A stretch of DNA of 64,000 nucleotides from assembly GCF_002979865.1 (NCBI RefSeq), contig NZ_PCPZ01000003.1:310001-374000 (forward strand). The letters are read 5' to 3'. The DNA comes from Arthrobacter sp. MYb214. GTDB lineage: Bacteria > Actinomycetota > Actinomycetes > Actinomycetales > Micrococcaceae. Every line of letters starts with the position of its first letter. Positions within the stretch are counted from its first letter, which is position 1. Under the pieces are notes generated by a model, which saw nothing but the letters and a program-made list of their open reading frames with translations, made no database searches and had not been told where the DNA came from. Both the position numbers and the translations under genes were made by a program. This document shows positions 18,114-25,539 of this stretch, in pieces.

Positions 18114-19364
18114 TCACCGTTCTGCCGAGTCCTGTGCCCCGCGGCCCAGGTAGGCCAGCGCGGCCACCACCTGGGTGCGGCTCGCGGTTTCCAATGTCGG
18201 GTTGATGGCCGGGGCGAAGAACGGCGAGTGGTTTGCCGGAATCTTCGAGGCGACAGTCCCTTCGGCGAGCGCTGCCTGGTAGGTCTTTGGATCGGCGCAG
18301 CCCACGGTCCAGTAGACGTACGGGATCCCGAAGGCATCGGGAATGGTGCTGAAGTCTTCCGAGGCGGTGGCCGGGTCAGCCTGGTAGACCTGCCCGTCGG
18401 CGAAATGCTCTTCAAAGGCCTTGGTGACCTTCTCGTTGGCCGCCGCGTCATTGCTGGTCAGCGGGAACTGGTCGTAGAACTCGAAGTCCGGTTCCTTGGG
18501 CGAGCCGGCCGCGGCGCATTCGCCGCGCACGATGCGTTCGATGGAGTCGATGACGTGCTGGCGCAGCTGGAGATCATAGGTGCGAATGTTCAGCAGCAGC
18601 TGGGCCCGGTCCGGGATGATGTTCGCGGCGCTACCGGCATTCAACGCGCCGACGGTCAATACTGCGAACTGCCCGGGCCGGGTTTCACGCGAAACAATGG
18701 TCTGCAGCTTGAGCACGATGGACGAGGCCAGGACTACCGGGTCCACCGAATTATGCGGCATCGAGCCGTGCGCACCGCGCCCGTAGACGGTGATGCGCAG
18801 GCTGTCGCCGGCGGAAAGGATCGGTCCCGCGGTGGTGCCGATCCTCCCCGCTTCGACGGGCATCACGTGCTGAGCCAGCGCCACATCGGGCTTCGGGATC
18901 CTCTCCACCAGCCCATCGGCCACCATGGCCTTGGCCCCTGCGGCGGTCTCCTCGGCTGGCTGGAACAACGCCAGATAGGTGCCGGACCAGCGCTCGCGGT
19001 TCCCGGCCAGGAACCTGGCCGCTCCCAGCAAGGTGGCCATGTGCATGTCATGGCCGCAGGCGTGCATGGCCCCGGGGACCGTGGAGGAATATTCCAGCCC
19101 GGTGTCCTCGGCGACCGGCAGGGCATCCATGTCGGCCCGGGCCAGTACCACCGGCCCCTCGCCATTGCGCAGGATTCCGACGATTCCGGTACCGCCGATC
19201 AGGCAGGTTTCATAGCCCAGATCCTCCAGTTCCTCGCAGATTCGCGCCGAGGTCTCGTGCTCGGCCAGGCCCAGTTCCGGATGCCGGTGGAAATGCTTAT
19301 AGAGCTCCTCCTGCCAGGGCAGCTGCTGCGAGATCGAGGCGGTGATTTCCTGTGCAGTGCCCAT
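18114..19364 (-). CDS. M20D-family amidohydrolase (N-acyl amino acid / hippurate hydrolase type)
   Basis: Metal-dependent amidase of 416 residues, removing an acyl or aromatic group from an N-acyl amino acid. The start is ATG 19364 after GGAAGGAA. Binding motifs are HACGHDMH (Cys103, His105) and the Glu pair in PAEET (138-139). The dimerisation/lid insert starts with GRGAHGSMPH, and the C-terminal metal His is in NHSPFF. This set matches the HipO/AbgB/IAA-amidohydrolase group. Exact substrate unknown. It has no catabolic partner beside it. Confidence 0.9.
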   Translation of the reverse strand: MGTAQEITASISQQLPWQEELYKHFHRHPELGLAEHETSARICEELEDLGYETCLIGGTGIVGILRNGEGPVVLARADMDALPVAEDTGLEYSSTVPGAMHACGHDMHMATLLGAARFLAGNRERWSGTYLALFQPAEETAAGAKAMVADGLVERIPKPDVALAQHVMPVEAGRIGTTAGPILSAGDSLRITVYGRGAHGSMPHNSVDPVVLASSIVLKLQTIVSRETRPGQFAVLTVGALNAGSAANIIPDRAQLLLNIRTYDLQLRQHVIDSIERIVRGECAAAGSPKEPDFEFYDQFPLTSNDAAANEKVTKAFEEHFADGQVYQADPATASEDFSTIPDAFGIPYVYWTVGCADPKTYQAALAEGTVASKIPANHSPFFAPAINPTLETASRTQVVAALAYLGRGAQDSAER

Positions 19365-19505
19365 CGGGTTCCTTCCATCGCGCCCAGCATCCGAGCCCCC
19401 AAGGCCCCGCTGGCTTATCCGCTGTCAATCTATCCCCTGGCCGGCAGGACAGTCCAGAATCCGGTCGATTGCACCGGGAGAAATCGCCGGCTCAGGCCAA
19501 GGCCG

Positions 19506-20156
19506 CTAGCGGTCCTGCTCGGTGCAGATGCAGAAGCGGTTGCCCTGGTGGTCGCTGGCTATGGTGAAACCCGGAGCGCTGCGCTCATCGAGCACCGCAC
19601 CCTGGCTCTCCAGCTGCGAAAGCACGGCAGCGCTTTCGGTGTGGGGAACCCACACATCCAGATGCAGCCGGGAGGGATGAGGCGTCGGGGTGTGCTGGAA
19701 CCAGATGTCCGGCAACCTGCCCGCAGGATCGGCGAGGCTGCCGTCGGGCTGCTCGCGGTAGCCCAGGCCGGCGGCCCAATCCCCGGTTATGGCTTGGGCG
19801 TCGTCGGTGTCGATGCCGATTTCCACCACCTTGATCAAATCCAGGCGCGCTTTGGCATGCAAGGCGGCGGCCCGCTGCGTGATTTCCGAGGCCAGCGCGA
19901 GGTCCCTTTCGGTGATGTCGCCACCGGCGTCGTGGGACACTGTCGAAACGAACAAGAGGTTGTAGCGCCAGTCCACATCAGGATGGTGGTTGGCCATCTG
20001 CGCTGCGGCAGCGATGTCGCTGAACAATTCGATGGCTTCTGCCGAGCTCTTGGCCTCATACACCGCGCAGAGCTTCCCGGCCAGCTTGCGCCACTGCGGC
20101 AGAGCCTCCAGCCTGGAGGCCAATTCGGTGCTTTCAATGCGGTCGTTTACGGTCAT
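19506..20156 (-). CDS. Pterin-4a-carbinolamine dehydratase domain fused to VOC-like domain
   Basis: A 216-residue protein from ATG 20156, with a very strong GAGGAGGAG site. Residues 1-100 carry the PCD signature: HHPDVDWRYN at 57-66, SH at 74-75 and a following Asp. This is the PhhB/DCoH fold that dehydrates 4a-hydroxytetrahydropterin. Residues about 105-216 look like a glyoxalase/VOC domain (LDLIKVVEIGIDT..., ending SDHQGNRFCICTE). No aromatic amino acid hydroxylase lies in this window. PCD-VOC fusions occur in Actinobacteria with unknown roles, so the biochemical function here stays open. Confidence 0.82.
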   Translation of the reverse strand: MTVNDRIESTELASRLEALPQWRKLAGKLCAVYEAKSSAEAIELFSDIAAAAQMANHHPDVDWRYNLLFVSTVSHDAGGDITERDLALASEITQRAAALHAKARLDLIKVVEIGIDTDDAQAITGDWAAGLGYREQPDGSLADPAGRLPDIWFQHTPTPHPSRLHLDVWVPHTESAAVLSQLESQGAVLDERSAPGFTIASDHQGNRFCICTEQDR

Positions 20157-20346
20157 GATCTCCTCCTCCTGGTGCAACTGTGGCACCACTTCCGGGCCGG
20201 CTCAAGCGGTCGGCCGCAATGCACAGGTTGGCGCCAGCGCCAGCTGCTGCGAACTGGATGCCGCCTGTGAACCGGAACTCGGCTGGTCCTGGCGCAGACG
20301 AATCGGCTTAGCCTCGATAGCAAGAGCGCAAGGAGGGCCCCATCCC

Positions 20347-20883
20347 ATGCTGAATATCTTCCAGGCCAAGATCAGCGACTCGACGCTGGATGACATCACC
20401 TCGGAGGACAGCAATCGCAGACGCCGGCTGCTGAGCCTCGCCGCCCTGCTCGTGATTGCAGCCTTCGTGCTGGCGGCTCTGCTCGGCGCATTCGACCAGA
20501 AGAAGAGCATGGAACGACAGGCCGACGGCTTCGCGGTCCAGCTGCAGTTTCCCGCGGTGGTCCGTGCCGGCAATGAAATCCAGCTGAGGGTTGGGATCAG
20601 CTCTGCCGACCCTTTGACCGAGACCATCACGCTGGACCTGAGCGAGGACTATCTCATGCTCTTCGAGGACTTCTCGGCCTTTCCCGAACCGGAGTCCGAG
20701 TCGAGCCGAGCTGATGGAACCACTGAATTCGAGGTGGCCCCGGCACCGGGGTCGCGGCACATGGTTGCCACCCTCACGGGTCGGGCTTCGGACGAATGGT
20801 CGCCGAGCGCCAAGGGCGTGCTCGGAATTACTGCCAACGGCGAAAGCACCGACCTGAAGATCAGAACTTGGAGGATCCCCTGA
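20347..20883 (+). CDS. Single-helix membrane-anchored extracytoplasmic protein coupled to DUF421
   Basis: A 178-residue protein from ATG 20347, with AGGAGG 12 bases upstream. A basic stretch RRRR at 24-27 precedes one hydrophobic helix (about 28-48), placing the remaining 130 residues outside the membrane. That part looks all-beta (FAVQLQFPAVVRAGNEIQLR..., ITANGESTDLKIRTW), suggesting an Ig-like fold. Its stop overlaps the DUF421 start by one base, so the two products are probably made together and may interact. I recognise no named family. Confidence 0.72.
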   Translation: MLNIFQAKISDSTLDDITSEDSNRRRRLLSLAALLVIAAFVLAALLGAFDQKKSMERQADGFAVQLQFPAVVRAGNEIQLRVGISSADPLTETITLDLSEDYLMLFEDFSAFPEPESESSRADGTTEFEVAPAPGSRHMVATLTGRASDEWSPSAKGVLGITANGESTDLKIRTWRIP

Positions 20884-21338
20884 TGGAAATAGTCATCCGC
20901 GCAGCCACCGCCTTCATCATCCTGTGGCTGGTTACGCGCGCCGCCGGCAGATCGACCCTGGGCGAGCTCAGTTCCTTCGAGCTGGTGCTGTTCGTCGTCC
21001 TGGGCGACCTGGTGCAGCAGGGGATCACCATGGAGGACCGTTCGCTCACCGGCAGCCTGCTGGCAGTATTCACCATGGTGGTCCTGGCCGCTGCGCTGAA
21101 CTTCGCCAATATGCGCTGGCCCAAGCTGGGCAAGCTGATGCAGGGCCGCCCGATTGTGCTGGTCCGCGACGGGGTCCTGGACCGCAAGGCCCTGCACAAC
21201 GAGCGCATTGGGCTGGACGAATTGAGCATGCTCGCCCGCCAGGCTGGCATCGAGAACTACAGCAGCATCCGGCTGGCGATACTGGAAGCCAGCGGCAAGA
21301 TTTCCTTTTTCACCCAGGAAGCCGAATCCCGTCCGTGA
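20883..21338 (+). CDS. DUF421 (YetF/YkjA-like) membrane protein
   Basis: A 151-residue protein from ATG 20883 (TGATG overlap with the upstream gene). Hydrophobic helices come first (IIRAATAFIILWLVTRA and a second near 60-75), with the family motif GRSTLGELSSFELVLFVVLG. A cytoplasmic domain follows (GRPIVLVRDGVLD...LDELSMLARQAGI). This is the DUF421/YetF architecture seen in stress- and spore-associated proteins; the molecular role is unknown. A 16-bp terminator hairpin follows. Confidence 0.87.
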   Translation: MEIVIRAATAFIILWLVTRAAGRSTLGELSSFELVLFVVLGDLVQQGITMEDRSLTGSLLAVFTMVVLAAALNFANMRWPKLGKLMQGRPIVLVRDGVLDRKALHNERIGLDELSMLARQAGIENYSSIRLAILEASGKISFFTQEAESRP

Positions 21339-21354
21339 CCACGCGATGGCAATG

Positions 21355-21391
21355 GCAGAAGGGGCATCCCTGCACGGGATGCCCCTTCTGC
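21355..21391 (+). terminator. 16-bp perfect hairpin after DUF421 gene
   Basis: GCAGAAGGGGCATCCC and GGGATGCCCCTTCTGC pair perfectly around a 5-base loop. It sits between convergent genes, so it can serve both strands. Confidence 0.8.
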
Positions 21392-21412
21392 GGTTCTCAG
21401 CCCACCGGTGCG

Positions 21413-21751
21413 CTACTGCTGATCGGGTGTTTCGCGCTGGTCCGGCAGGTTGGCGGTCCGCTCGGCGTCCAGGCCTTGCTCGTCATCCTGGTCGGGGTAG
21501 TCCAGCAGCGTATCGTCGACCGGACGCTGCCCGTCAATCGGTTCGGGAAGCAGCGTTTCGGGATTGAGCGCCAAGGGATCGCCGTCGTTTTCCTCCAGCA
21601 CCCGGTCTGCTCCGCGCAATGGATCCTCGGCGTCCTGGGCTTGGGGTGCATCCGATGACCCAGCCGCCGGCTGGCTATCGCGCCCATCCAACGGCTCGTC
21701 CGTGTCCGAGTCCTTGCGCACGTCGTCGAATTCAGAATTATTCAGTGACAT
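21413..21751 (-). CDS. Small acidic, probably disordered protein
   Basis: A 112-residue protein from ATG 21751 with AGAAGGAG eight bases upstream. Asp, Glu, Pro and Gln dominate (DEPLDGRDSQ, PETLLPEPIDG, DPDQDDEQG-like stretches) and no hydrophobic core is visible, so it is likely disordered and cytosolic. The start overlaps the 3' end of the isochorismatase-fold gene by about 10 bases, giving coupled translation. It joins several other small acidic proteins in this region. Function unknown. Confidence 0.65.
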   Translation of the reverse strand: MSLNNSEFDDVRKDSDTDEPLDGRDSQPAAGSSDAPQAQDAEDPLRGADRVLEENDGDPLALNPETLLPEPIDGQRPVDDTLLDYPDQDDEQGLDAERTANLPDQRETPDQQ

Positions 21752-22338
21752 TCCAGCTCCTTCTCGTGTTTCCAATCGGAAATGATTTCCAAGGTGGTCT
21801 TCAGCTTCTGCCGATGCTGCTTGCGCATGAATTCCAAGGTAGTCCCTTCGAAATCCGGGTCGGCCGATGCGGTGGCGTCGGTGGCCACCGCCACCGGCAA
21901 GTTCGCAGCGAAGGCATCGGCCGCGGTGGCGGAGATGCACGTCTCGGAGGAAACCCCGGCGAGTACCAGCGAACTAGCGCGGTGCTGCAGCAGCATGTCC
22001 TTGAGCTCCGTATCCCAGAACGCGCTGTCCCGGCGCTTAACCACTTCGATGGCCCCGTCCAGTTCCAACTCCGCCAGGTACGCGGCCTGCTCCGTTCCTT
22101 CGAACAGGTAGCCCTGGTCGTCTTCGAGCATCTTCAGCGTCCAGGTGGATTTGTCTTCCTTGTGCACGGTGCGCACGCTGATCACCGGGTACCCGGAGGC
22201 CCTCGCCGCTACGGCCAGCTGGTTGCAGCGGGCTGCCAGATCCTGGCGGGCCAGCGCCAGTGCCGGGTCCTCGAAGAATCCTTCTTGCAGGTCAATGAGC
22301 AGCAGCGCGGGATGGCTGAAGTCGCTTGTCGCGCTCAT
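21742..22338 (-). CDS. Isochorismatase-fold cysteine hydrolase
   Basis: A 198-residue cysteine hydrolase. The triad is readable: Asp16 in LLIDLQEGF, Lys101 in VVKRRDSAF, and the nucleophile Cys134 in GVSSETCISATA. The family covers nicotinamidases, isochorismatases and N-carbamoyl hydrolases, and no substrate-specific feature stands out. It is in a tight unit: its start overlaps the stop of the small Cys-rich protein (ATGA-type), and its end overlaps the start of the acidic protein. Confidence 0.88.
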   Translation of the reverse strand: MSATSDFSHPALLLIDLQEGFFEDPALALARQDLAARCNQLAVAARASGYPVISVRTVHKEDKSTWTLKMLEDDQGYLFEGTEQAAYLAELELDGAIEVVKRRDSAFWDTELKDMLLQHRASSLVLAGVSSETCISATAADAFAANLPVAVATDATASADPDFEGTTLEFMRKQHRQKLKTTLEIISDWKHEKELECH

Positions 22339-22547
22339 TGCTCAGCGTGTTCGGCGCAGTGCTGGCAGCAGTACGCCTCCTGGCCGTGGTGTACGGCGTG
22401 GCCCAGAATGGCGCAACCGCAGTGCGTGCATCTTTCGGCCATGGCGTGGATGGCGCATTCGAAACTGTCGAAGCGGCCCGAATGCCCGTTCCGGCTGAGC
22501 GTGAACACCGTTTCGCTCGCATTTCCGCAGATATCGCAGGTCTGCAT
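22335..22547 (-). CDS. Small Cys/His-rich metal-binding protein (prokaryotic metallothionein-like)
   Basis: A 70-residue protein with nine cysteines (4, 7, 31, 40, 43, 45, 60, 61, 64) and eight histidines. It starts at ATG 22547 with AGGAGG seven bases upstream. The arrangement CxxC ... C ... CxxCxC ... CCxxC, with HAVHHGQEAYCC, resembles bacterial metallothioneins of the BmtA/SmtA type and treble-clef zinc ribbons. Zinc or copper sequestration is an inference. It leads the three-gene unit with the cysteine hydrolase. Confidence 0.75.
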   Translation of the reverse strand: MQTCDICGNASETVFTLSRNGHSGRFDSFECAIHAMAERCTHCGCAILGHAVHHGQEAYCCQHCAEHAEQ

Positions 22548-22583
22548 GGTTTGCCTCCTGAACTCGGTTTGGCCATGGGACAG

Positions 22584-22838
22584 CTAGCGGTCCCCGTCGC
22601 CTTCGGAATACTGGTCTTCCGGGGAATCGTCGAGGTCCGGGTCGGCTCCTTGGACAGGAGGCAGGTGATTGCCGGGCTGCTCCAAGCCCTCTTCTGCCGG
22701 TTCCCCGGAATCGGCTGGCAGGTGCTCGTCGTCGGGTTGCCCCAGCGGCCAGAGATTCTCAACCAGGTCCTTGTCGGGATCCTTGAATCTGTCGGCAGCA
22801 TGCGAAATGGCATCTTTGGCTTTGTCGATGAATCCCAT
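22584..22838 (-). CDS. Small acidic hypothetical protein
   Basis: An 84-residue protein, best start ATG 22838 (GGAG seven bases upstream; ATG codons at 22844 and 22853 fit worse). It opens MGFIDKAKDAISHAADRFKD, an amphipathic helix like those of small CsbD/antitoxin-annotated actinobacterial proteins, and becomes acidic and Pro-rich (PPVQGADPDLDDSPED). Cytosolic and probably disordered in its second half. Function unknown. Confidence 0.65.
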   Translation of the reverse strand: MGFIDKAKDAISHAADRFKDPDKDLVENLWPLGQPDDEHLPADSGEPAEEGLEQPGNHLPPVQGADPDLDDSPEDQYSEGDGDR

Positions 22839-23031
22839 GGTCATTCTCCTCACGTTGCGTTTCCCGGTGCTCTACCAACTACCAGCTATCGGCTGCACAA
22901 GTACATGATTAATCGGCTGTTGCCAGAGTCGAGGGGGCGCATCTGCAAGCTCGCTGGCAATGGTTGAAGACGTGCTTGCTGTGCTGGAGCGTGGAGGGTG
23001 TCCCACAAAAATACGCGAAAGGAGCACGATC

Positions 23032-23448
23032 ATGGTTGCAGCCAAGGAACTAATGACCTCGCCTGCCAAATGCGTCAAGGAGCAGGACTCGATTCAAGTG
23101 GCCGCCCAGATGATGAAGGACTTGCAGGTCGGCATGCTGCCCATCTGCGGCAAGGATGACCGGTTGGCCGGCACGATCACCGACCGGGACATCGTCATCA
23201 ACGCCGTGGCCGACGGTGTGGTCACTTCCAGCACCAAGGTCGCCGATTACGCCCAGGGCAAGCCGGTCACCATCGGAGCCGATGATTCGGTCGAAGAAGC
23301 CATCCGCACCATGCAGGAGCACCAGGTGCGCAGGCTTCCGGTCATCGACGGGCATTCGCTGGTCGGAATGCTCGCCCAGGCTGATATTGCCCGCTATTAC
23401 GACCAGCAGAGCACCGGCAACCTGGTCGAAGGGATTTCCCAGGACTAG
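23032..23448 (+). CDS. Two-CBS-domain protein
   Basis: A 138-residue cytosolic protein from ATG 23032, with GAAAGGAG upstream. It is a bare CBS pair: domain 1 at about 8-65 (VAAQMMKDLQVGMLPICGKD then GTITDRDIV) and domain 2 at about 75-130 (EEAIRTMQEHQVRRLPVIDG then GMLAQADIAR). CBS pairs bind adenine nucleotides and sense energy state; stand-alone ones are often stress- or hypoxia-linked in Actinobacteria. Its gene is divergent from the small acidic gene and ends at a strong terminator. Confidence 0.88.
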   Translation: MVAAKELMTSPAKCVKEQDSIQVAAQMMKDLQVGMLPICGKDDRLAGTITDRDIVINAVADGVVTSSTKVADYAQGKPVTIGADDSVEEAIRTMQEHQVRRLPVIDGHSLVGMLAQADIARYYDQQSTGNLVEGISQD

Positions 23449-23475
23449 GATCTCCCAGCCCAGCCGGACCACAAC

Positions 23476-23517
23476 GCAGAGCGTCCGGGAAAACCATGGT
23501 TTTCCCGGACGCTCTGC
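23476..23517 (+). terminator. 21-bp perfect palindrome terminator
   Basis: The 42 bases 23476-23517 are self-complementary end to end (arm begins GCAGAGCGTCCGGGAAAACC). It lies 28 bases after the CBS gene and 37 bases before the end of the convergent membrane gene. It is probably bidirectional. Confidence 0.85.
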
Positions 23518-23553
23518 CCTTGTTCTGCTGCGATTCTCCTGGAGGGAGCGCCG

Positions 23554-23802
23554 TCACCGTCCGTTGGCGTCGGTGCCGGCGCGTGGATCATCCAGGGAGC
23601 TCGGTCCGCGAATGATGCGGTACAGGCCGTAGATGAAGACCAATGCGCCCCAGCCGGCCACGATCCATAGCGGCCCCGAGGTGCTGTCCGGCGCTGCGAG
23701 CAGCGCATAGATGGCGAATCCTACTGCCACCAGTCCGCCCACAATCGCCAGCCATAGACCAGGCCGACGCCTGCGGGTGCTGTCCACTGGTTTGCCAGTC
23801 AT
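23554..23802 (-). CDS. Small two-helix membrane protein
   Basis: An 82-residue protein from ATG 23802 with GAAGGGAA before it. A basic start (TRRRRPG) precedes two hydrophobic segments (about 17-36 and 44-62), and the polar tail reads RGPSSLDDPRAGTDANGR. It lies 27 bases downstream of the 51-residue acidic gene, probably the same transcript. I know of no named family. Confidence 0.65.
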   Translation of the reverse strand: MTGKPVDSTRRRRPGLWLAIVGGLVAVGFAIYALLAAPDSTSGPLWIVAGWGALVFIYGLYRIIRGPSSLDDPRAGTDANGR

Positions 23803-23829
23803 GGCTTTTCCCTTCGCTGGAGGGAAAGT

Positions 23830-23985
23830 TCAGCCCGCGTCATAGCGTTCTTCCCTTTCCTCGGATTCATCTTCGGTGTTCTCGTTGATGCTGCCGCGGC
23901 GAACCACGCGCTCGTCCCCTGGCTGGGCATCCTCATCCGGTTGGGTGGTGCGAGCCGGATTTTCAGGCTTCTCGCGTTCACTCAT
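23830..23985 (-). CDS. Very small acidic protein, 51 residues
   Basis: An open frame from ATG 23985 (GGAAGGAG eight bases upstream) gives a 51-residue protein beginning MSEREKPENPARTTQPDED, with a Glu-rich end (NENTEDESEEREERYDAG). Entirely hydrophilic. The start signal is strong and spacing to both neighbours is tight (24 and 27 bases), which is the main reason to call it. It belongs with the other small acidic proteins here; function unknown. Confidence 0.6.
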   Translation of the reverse strand: MSEREKPENPARTTQPDEDAQPGDERVVRRGSINENTEDESEEREERYDAG

Positions 23986-24009
23986 TGCTTCTCCTTCCAT
24001 GGCGGTCTG

Positions 24010-24270
24010 CTACGAATTACGCAGGGCTTCGATGAGTTCGGCCTTGCGCATTTTCGAACGGCCATTAATCCCGATTTCCTTGGCCCGGTCCTGCAGTTCC
24101 CGGACCGTCCAGTCCTCGTAGTCCCCGGCCTTGCCTCCGCGCTGGCCCACTGCTGACCGGCCATCGCGGGCGGCGGCGTTGGCGATGCGCGCCGACTTCT
24201 GCTTGGAGTTCCCCTCCTCGCGCAGCTCCTCGTAGAGTTCTTCATCCTTGATCCGGCTCTTGCCTGCCAT
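24010..24270 (-). CDS. Rho-N/SAP-like small protein (DUF7218 type)
   Basis: An 86-residue basic protein from ATG 24270 with GAGGGAGGAAA upstream. The N-terminal half is helical and charged (RIKDEELYEELREEGNSKQK). The second half, DWTVRELQDRAKEIGINGRS then MRKAELIEALR, is a clear Rho-termination-factor N-terminal/SAP-like helix-extended-loop-helix, which usually touches nucleic acid. It heads a run of small minus-strand genes and is divergent from the SDR gene. Confidence 0.78.
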   Translation of the reverse strand: MAGKSRIKDEELYEELREEGNSKQKSARIANAAARDGRSAVGQRGGKAGDYEDWTVRELQDRAKEIGINGRSKMRKAELIEALRNS

Positions 24271-24379
24271 GGGTTTCCTCCCTCGTACGCTTCGCCAGCT
24301 GGCTCCTTGCAGTGCCAGCACTGTGCGTTCCACGCTAGCCACTTCACTGATCAGGGGACAGTGCCCCTGCCGGACTTTG

Positions 24380-24401
24380 CGCTGAATCCCAGACTTCAGC
24401 G
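24380..24401. promoter_or_regulatory. Inverted repeat in divergent promoter gap
   Basis: CGCTGAA and TTCAGCG flank an 8-base spacer in the 311-base gap between the divergent small-protein and SDR genes. A symmetric operator is possible. Nothing else in the gap 24271-24581 could be supported as a gene. Confidence 0.35.
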
Positions 24402-24581
24402 GTAGCACAATTCATGCAGCGGGGTGCGAAACTGGATCTTCGCAGAAAAAAGTCTGGCTGTTGTCGCCGAAGGTGGAGGTGATCCTCGCGCAGCGGAAGG
24501 CCCGGAGCAAACTGGAATTGAACCCGGACGCCGCTGAGCGCACCGCGCCGGCGTCCTGCCGCAACAGCAGGAGGAGATCCC

Positions 24582-25502
24582 ATGCCCGAGAAGAATCCCC
24601 AGGACCGCACTGAGCCGCTCGGTACCGGAAGCGAAGGCCGCGCCGGCAAGGAAAAGATCAGCCCGCCCGAACAGCGCCAGGAGGAACCCGGCCTGGACCG
24701 GGACCTGAAGCCCAAGGCGGATCATGGCGAGCGCAGCTACAAGGGCCGGGACCGGCTGGCCGGAAAACGCGCCCTGGTCACCGGCGGCGACTCCGGCATT
24801 GGCGCGGCGGTGGCTATCGCCTTTGCCCGCGAGGGAGCCAAGGTCGCCTTGGCCTATCTGCCCGCCGAACAGCCTGATGCCGACGCCATCGCCGGGGTCC
24901 TGGAAGATGCGGGAGTCGAAGTCCACCTGCTGCCCGGGGACCTGCGGGACCGCAATTACCGCGATTCATTGATCGATGAGGCGGTGACCGCGCTGGATGG
25001 CTTGGACATCCTGGTGAACAACGCCGGCAAGCAGATCAGCGTCGAGTCCCTGGAAGAGCTGAGCGACGAGCAGGTCGAAGCCACCTTCGATGTGAACATC
25101 TTCGCGATGTTCGCCTTGAGCCGCGCAGCCCTGCAGGTGCTTCCCGAAGGCGGCTCCATCATCAACACCACCTCCATCCAGGCCTTCGATCCCTCGGATC
25201 ACCTGATGGACTATGCCGCCACCAAGGGCGCGATCAGCAACTTCACGAAGTCGCTGGCGTCCCAAGCAGCGAAGAAGGGCATCAGGGTTAATGCCGTGGC
25301 GCCCGGCCCCATCTGGACTCCATTGCAGCCTTCGGATGGCCAGCCGATCGAGGCGCTGCCTGAGTTCGGCCACGATACCTGGCTTGGCCGGGCCGGCCAG
25401 CCGGTGGAAGTGGCCCCGGCCTATGTGTTCCTGGCCAGCGATGAGGCTTCCTACGTGGTCGGTTCCACGGTGCACGTGAACGGCGGCAAGAACCAGCCGT
25501 AG
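24582..25502 (+). CDS. SDR-family oxidoreductase with hydrophilic N-terminal extension (YghA/general stress type)
   Basis: A 306-residue short-chain dehydrogenase. Residues 1-55 are a charged extension (PEKNPQDRTEPLGTGSEGR...). Then come the NAD(P) motif TGGDSGIG (67-74), NNAG (147-150) and the catalytic Ser199-Tyr212-Lys216. The extension and sequence resemble stress-induced SDRs such as YghA, YhdF and GSP39. It starts after AGGAGGAGAT. The substrate is not deducible. Located among stress-type genes. Confidence 0.88.
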   Translation: MPEKNPQDRTEPLGTGSEGRAGKEKISPPEQRQEEPGLDRDLKPKADHGERSYKGRDRLAGKRALVTGGDSGIGAAVAIAFAREGAKVALAYLPAEQPDADAIAGVLEDAGVEVHLLPGDLRDRNYRDSLIDEAVTALDGLDILVNNAGKQISVESLEELSDEQVEATFDVNIFAMFALSRAALQVLPEGGSIINTTSIQAFDPSDHLMDYAATKGAISNFTKSLASQAAKKGIRVNAVAPGPIWTPLQPSDGQPIEALPEFGHDTWLGRAGQPVEVAPAYVFLASDEASYVVGSTVHVNGGKNQP

Positions 25503-25515
25503 GACGGTGAACCGG

Positions 25516-25539
25516 TCCCCGGGCGATTGGGCCCGGGGA
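25516..25539 (+). terminator. GC hairpin between convergent genes
   Basis: TCCCCGGGC pairs with GCCCGGGGA around GATTGG, exactly in the gap between the SDR stop and the convergent membrane gene stop. Confidence 0.7.

Noticed and set aside
18054-20270. A 738-codon plus-strand open frame
   Set aside because: Antisense to the M20 amidohydrolase and PCD-VOC genes, which have clear motifs and start signals.
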